Source: Coriolopsis trogii
Lineage: Eukaryota > Basidiomycota > Agaricomycetes > Polyporales > Polyporaceae
Assembly (NCBI GenBank): GCA_020543525.1
Contig: JAHYIO010000003.1
Coordinates: 62,001-126,000, forward strand
Reading direction: 5' to 3'
DNA length: 64,000 bases
Position numbers and translations under genes: made by a program
Notes under the pieces: model-generated
Databases searched by the model: none
Seen by the model: only the letters and a program-made list of their open reading frames with translations
Told to the model about the DNA's origin: nothing
Shown here: positions 60,452-64,000 of the stretch, in pieces
Numbering within the stretch: the first letter of the stretch is position 1
How the letters are laid out: each line of letters opens with the position of its first letter

Positions 60452-60835
60452 GAGCTGCCACATGCTATACATATGTACGACTCCTGTTTACAAGTGCTCC
60501 CTCCTTATTCTCATAACCTCCGATAACCCATAGTTTCTGGCGACTCCCGAGGGTATGGGTTTTGGGAGGTTCTACTGTATCATAATTTGGCCGGTGGCGA
60601 TGGAGGCGCGTGTCGGTGCTGGGGACATGATCAAGGTCCGAGGCTGTCCCAGTTGCATGCAATTGCATAGTTAGGACTCTCATGCATCTTGGCATGTCCA
60701 ATCCCTAGTTCTATATCCGATTCCCTCATGCGAGACAAGAACGTTCAGGCATGCTCGTAGCATTCACAACGTGTATAAAACGTTTGCGGACACGGATCGG
60801 CCTAGTCATCTAACTTCCTGACCACATTCTGTCGC
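60452..60835. other. Intergenic downstream of ALG3
   Basis: 3' region of ALG3; a TATAAAA-like motif at about 60773-60779 lies upstream of the monooxygenase relic and may be its old promoter. Confidence 0.4.
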
Positions 60836-61250
60836 TCACGGAAACAGCTGATGTTCTCATTGTTGGCGGAGGCCCAACGGGCTTGGTATACGCGCTAGCC
60901 CTTGAATAGGATGGATGTTCCAACGTAGTTATCGTCGATACTCTCCTCCAAGGCGAGAACATCTCTCGCGCAGTCGCACGCAACGATAGAGGCACGACTA
61001 TCGACCAGTGTCACAGCGGGCTCCGCTCGCGCAGTGGGGAGCGGACAGACGACATCGCGCGTTGACGGTCATCGCGCTCGTGAAGCAGCTGCAGAGGATG
61101 CTCTGGGCCCCGTACAAGTGGATGTACTTCCTCGGGGTCGTTCCGTACAACCCTGGCTATATGCGGAATCTGCTCATGCGTTTCTTGACTTCGTTCGAGT
61201 GGTCCAGCAGGGCGAATTGCGCTTGTAGAGTCTGTGGCCTGGGGAATGCG
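60836..61250 (+). pseudogene. FAD-dependent monooxygenase fragment
   Basis: The first ~50 codons carry a Rossmann dinucleotide-binding motif, ADVLIVGGGPTGLVYALALE, as in aromatic FAD monooxygenases. An in-frame TAG at 60907-60909 follows, then the same frame continues with VVIVDTLLQGENISRA. A further open stretch (about 61068-61205) reads VKQLQRMLWAPYKWMYFLGV and GYMRNLLMRFLTSFEW; whether it belongs to the same ancestral gene is unsure. The remainder of a normal ~400-600-residue enzyme is missing. It lies between ALG3 and the MCH1-like gene. A decayed gene fragment is the best reading. Confidence 0.65.
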
Positions 61251-61480
61251 TGAAGGCCTCATGAATCCATCTGTTTCATGTGTACACAAGAGTCTGGCGC
61301 GGTGGATGTCCTTGCAGTTTTACAATATTCGAGAGCGTGTATGACCCTCAGGCCGGTATTATTCAGGAATCGCTACTCGTCATGTCAGACAACAAGTGTC
61401 TGAATCTATCACAATACCCGGCCGTACGCGTGCGACATACGAAACCCAAGCGCCTCCATATACATACATGCGCACGCAGA

Positions 61481-63349
61481 CTACACCCTCGCCTTCCACT
61501 CCCGCCAGAGCACGAGCGCAGCAGAGAACGCGACGAGCGTCGTCCCGGTGCTGATCGCGAACGTCGACGCCCAGCAATCGACACCGACGCACGCGCTCTG
61601 GCTCGCGGAGTCGGTGTGCCGGGCGGCGACGAGGGCGTAGAGGTAGGAGAAGAGGGTCGTGCCGACGAAGGCGGTGTAGGAGATGATCCCGAAGTTGCGG
61701 CCGAGGTTGGCGAGGCCCCAGATGGAGGAGAGGATGCCTGGGCTGTGGGCGGGGTGCAGTCCATGTCAGCGAGGAGTGACGAGTGGGAGAGGGAGAGGGT
61801 GAGGGTGAGGGTACGTACAGGATTGTGAATGTCGAGCCGTACGCGATGCCCGTGCCGACACTATGAGACGACGGCGGAATTGGTGATTAGTGGAGGGACG
61901 AGAAGGAGAGAGAGATGGGAGGACATGCCTGAGGACCCAGATGCCCTCCTGTGTGCGCACGGCGAGGAGGAGGGAGGCGAACGTGGCGCCGAGGACGAGG
62001 GCGACGGCGAGCATGAACGCAACGCGGCTGGTCGTGCGCTTGCGCGCGAATGCCCACACGGTGCCGCCCGGGCTCGGGCCTGTGATGCGGGAGGCGACGG
62101 GGGCGAGCGCGTCCGCGAGGGGGCCCACGAGCAGGCGGGAGAGCGTGTTGAAGAAGGAGAGGAGGCGGACCTGTGCGGAGACGTTTGATGTCGTGGTCGA
62201 GCCGGAGGTGGCAGGGAGGGAGAGGACGATGGAGCCGAGGTTCGAGACGACCATCTCTGCCTGTTGTATGGTGAGAATGAGAGACGATTGAATTGGAAAA
62301 GGTCAAGGAGAGGAGGGGCACGTACGGAGCCGACGATCAGCGTAATGTAGAGCGCGAGGACCCAGAAGTAAGGGTCCTTGAAGAGGTCGAGGGTGCTGCC
62401 CTCCTGTGGCTCTTGGACAGGCACAATATGCACGTTGGCAGGATCCTTCGGGACATCTTCGTCCTCGTCGAATTGTGCGCGGAGTAGGGGTTCCTGCTCT
62501 GGCACAGGCGCGCGTTCTCCATCTTCCGTGTCTGGGCTTACTTTCGTTGTCTCGGCGCTCTCGAGGGTGCGGTTAACGCGAAAGACGAAGGCGGTGATGA
62601 GATGTATGGCGCCGGCCGTGGCGGCCATGAAGGCAAAGAAGCTTGGGATGTCGAGCGTGGACCCTGCGGGCGTAAACTTGGATGCGACGAGGGAGAGGAA
62701 GAGGGGCGAGAGACCGAAAATCGACATGCTTGTCCCGGACGCGATGCCGATATACTGGGGGAAGGTCTTGGTAGAGGCGAAGACCATGGAGAAGTACCTG
62801 CCAATGTACGAGCTCATTTAGCAGCTCGACAATCCGAGTGAAAGGGTACGCACGAGGACACAGTGGCTAGACCGATCATGCCGAAATATAGCACCAGTCT
62901 GTAGAAGGAATCCGAGGAGGGGTGGTCGATGTCGGGAGGCGTCTGGGCGACCTCCCTGGCAAAGAGGCCGAAGCCTAGAGAATATAAGATGGCGGCGGCG
63001 AGGGAACATGACCATGTACCCCAGCGGTCGATGGCTTTGCCCACGAGAGCAGCGAAAGGATATTGACCGGCCATCCCGCTGTCAAGCATTCAGTCATCGG
63101 AGCAGGTGTTCTACTGCATGCGTTCTAGCTTACGCCAGGGCAATAGTGGTCAGCTGAGGCTGAGAGAGTTTGAGGTGCTCAACCAGGGCAGGAGCAATGA
63201 GTGGAAAGCTGTACACTCCGCCCCCACATATCCTAAGCGTGCGATAGCATTCAGAGCGGAATCCCTTCGCTATGACGTGGATGAGATACATACGCGTTTG
63301 CAGCAATGGCACAACATGTCAAGATGAGCCGTACGTGAGTTCGAGCCAT
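61481..63349 (-). CDS. MCH1: MFS transporter, Mch1-like
   Basis: Major-facilitator transporter of the Mch1 group (monocarboxylate-transporter-like, vacuolar in yeast; substrate unknown). About 495 residues, exons 63349-63294, 63232-63134, 63078-62854, 62797-62326, 62260-61929, 61860-61819 and 61742-61481. Twelve hydrophobic spans can be counted. Landmarks: CCAIAANAICGGGVYSFPL in helix 1, LSQPQLTTIALAGMAGQYPF, VGKAIDRWG in the loop 2-3 position, and ASTKTFPQYIGIASG. A charged central loop has EDGERAPVPEQEP. The C-terminal half has YFWVLALYITLIVGS, LLVGPLADALAP, VGTGIAYGSTFTILPGILSSI and GLANLGRNFGIISYTAF, the last two strongly Mch1-like. Intron 5 has a GC donor (GCATGT at 61928). Start chosen because MARTHVRLILTCC leads directly into helix 1. 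Confidence 0.9.
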
Positions 63350-64000
63350 CCGGGCCGATGGGGGTTAAACTTGCACTGTGGCCGGATGAGGCGTGGCGTA
63401 CGATGCAGTAAACTGCGCGCGATCGAATCGTTCTCCGAGTTGACGAGGGGGGATATATGTGCCGTCGACGGAGCCTCCAAGTACTGATAGACCAGTAGTA
63501 GCTGTAACTGAAGACTCAGATTCGGTGTGCACGAGGAGGACTAGTACTAGTGAGCTGCTTGTCTAGGAGGAGTGGCGGTAAGCCTGGCGGCCCGAATGTT
63601 GCATGATTGCCGCCTTCCTAATTTGGGGCCATACTTAATGCCTCGGATCCTATGACGGAAAGTGAGAGTGCCGTACACTCCGTCTTTGTACTTGCACACT
63701 CCTCAGTGCTTGCCCTCGTCGATGCTTCGCATAGCCATGTCGCAGCAGCAAGAGGCGAAACTGCCGCCCCCATCAACACCAAACACCCTCATCTCTCACC
63801 AGAGCGCCGGACAGGCGGCATCAATCCAAGGCGAGACACTAATGATGAAGCTATGAAGTCTGAGATGCTTCGAATACCTGGTGCGCATTACCCTGCAGAC
63901 GGCAGTGGCCGCTGGATTGATCTTTTATTGTAGTCAAAGCCAGACGTTGTGCAAAGAGTGTACGAAAGCCACCAGCGCTGGGAACGGTTCGGAATGGGAG
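63350..64000. other. Upstream of MCH1; possible broken small gene
   Basis: A plus-strand frame from ATG 63737 (MSQQQEAKLPPPSTPNTLIS) stops at TGA 63854-63856. The same frame then continues to the window end with a hydrophobic RITLQTAVAAGLIFYC and a Cys-containing stretch (TLCKECTKATSAG). No intron joins the two parts. It may be the 5' end of a gene running off the window or a pseudogene. Low confidence. Confidence 0.3.

Noticed and set aside
61861..62291. Plus-strand frames rich in Glu/Arg
   Set aside because: Antisense shadows of the MCH1-like transporter exons.
63335..63360. GTTCGAGCC motif resembling a tRNA B-box
   Set aside because: It lies at the MCH1 start codon and has no tRNA-like stems.

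Overview
The window is nuclear DNA of a filamentous basidiomycete, most likely an Agaricomycete. The evidence is dense short introns (about 45-70 nt, GT-AG with a few GC-AG), GC-rich codon use, several F-box/LRR loci typical of mushroom-forming fungi, and housekeeping proteins of fungal type (Vps11, Atp18, Skn7, Mss51, Aim25-type scramblase, Alg3, Mch1). All gene models were spliced by hand from the sequence, so exon edges are predictions. I found no tRNA, rRNA or CRISPR array.

Layout. 1-2637 (-) is the N-terminal part of VPS11, cut by the window edge; ATP18 is divergent from it (2977-3275, +). 3738-4876 is a long inverted repeat. 5382-7255 (+) is an F-box gene. 7487-8167 is a non-autonomous DNA transposon with TA target duplication. 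8168-11094 is unassigned. 11095-14550 (+) is the SKN7 hybrid transcription factor/response regulator. 15364-16625 (-) is a tyrosine-phosphatase gene with a one-base frameshift. 18467-21580 (+) is a membrane RING ubiquitin ligase resembling Asi1/Asi3.

22414-34996 carries three Kre9/Knh1-like secreted-protein paralogues (22414 +, 24399 -, 33950 +). Between and around them are a hypothetical gene (24669-25159), an HNH-like protein (25431-26780), a hotdog thioesterase (29182-29974) and at least two decayed F-box loci. 36270-37638 (+) is a coiled-coil AT-hook protein. 37639-42663 and 43697-47700 are gene-poor; a Pho85-type cyclin (42664-43696) lies between them. 47701-48122 is a small gene and 49095-50288 (-) is an intact F-box gene.

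51255-63349 is the densest part: MSS51 (-), a phospholipid scramblase (+, sharing a 219-bp divergent promoter with MSS51), an M13 neprilysin-like membrane metallopeptidase (+), ALG3 (+), a monooxygenase relic, and an MCH1-like transporter (-).

Functionally this is a housekeeping neighbourhood (vacuolar sorting, mitochondrial ATP synthase and COX1 expression, N-glycan assembly, stress signalling) interrupted by accessory blocks in which F-box and Kre9-like genes duplicate and decay. I did not find a clearly new multi-gene system. The strongest unusual signals are the inverted repeat, the Kre9-like trio with conserved exon architecture, and a GC-AG intron splitting the M13 zinc motif.
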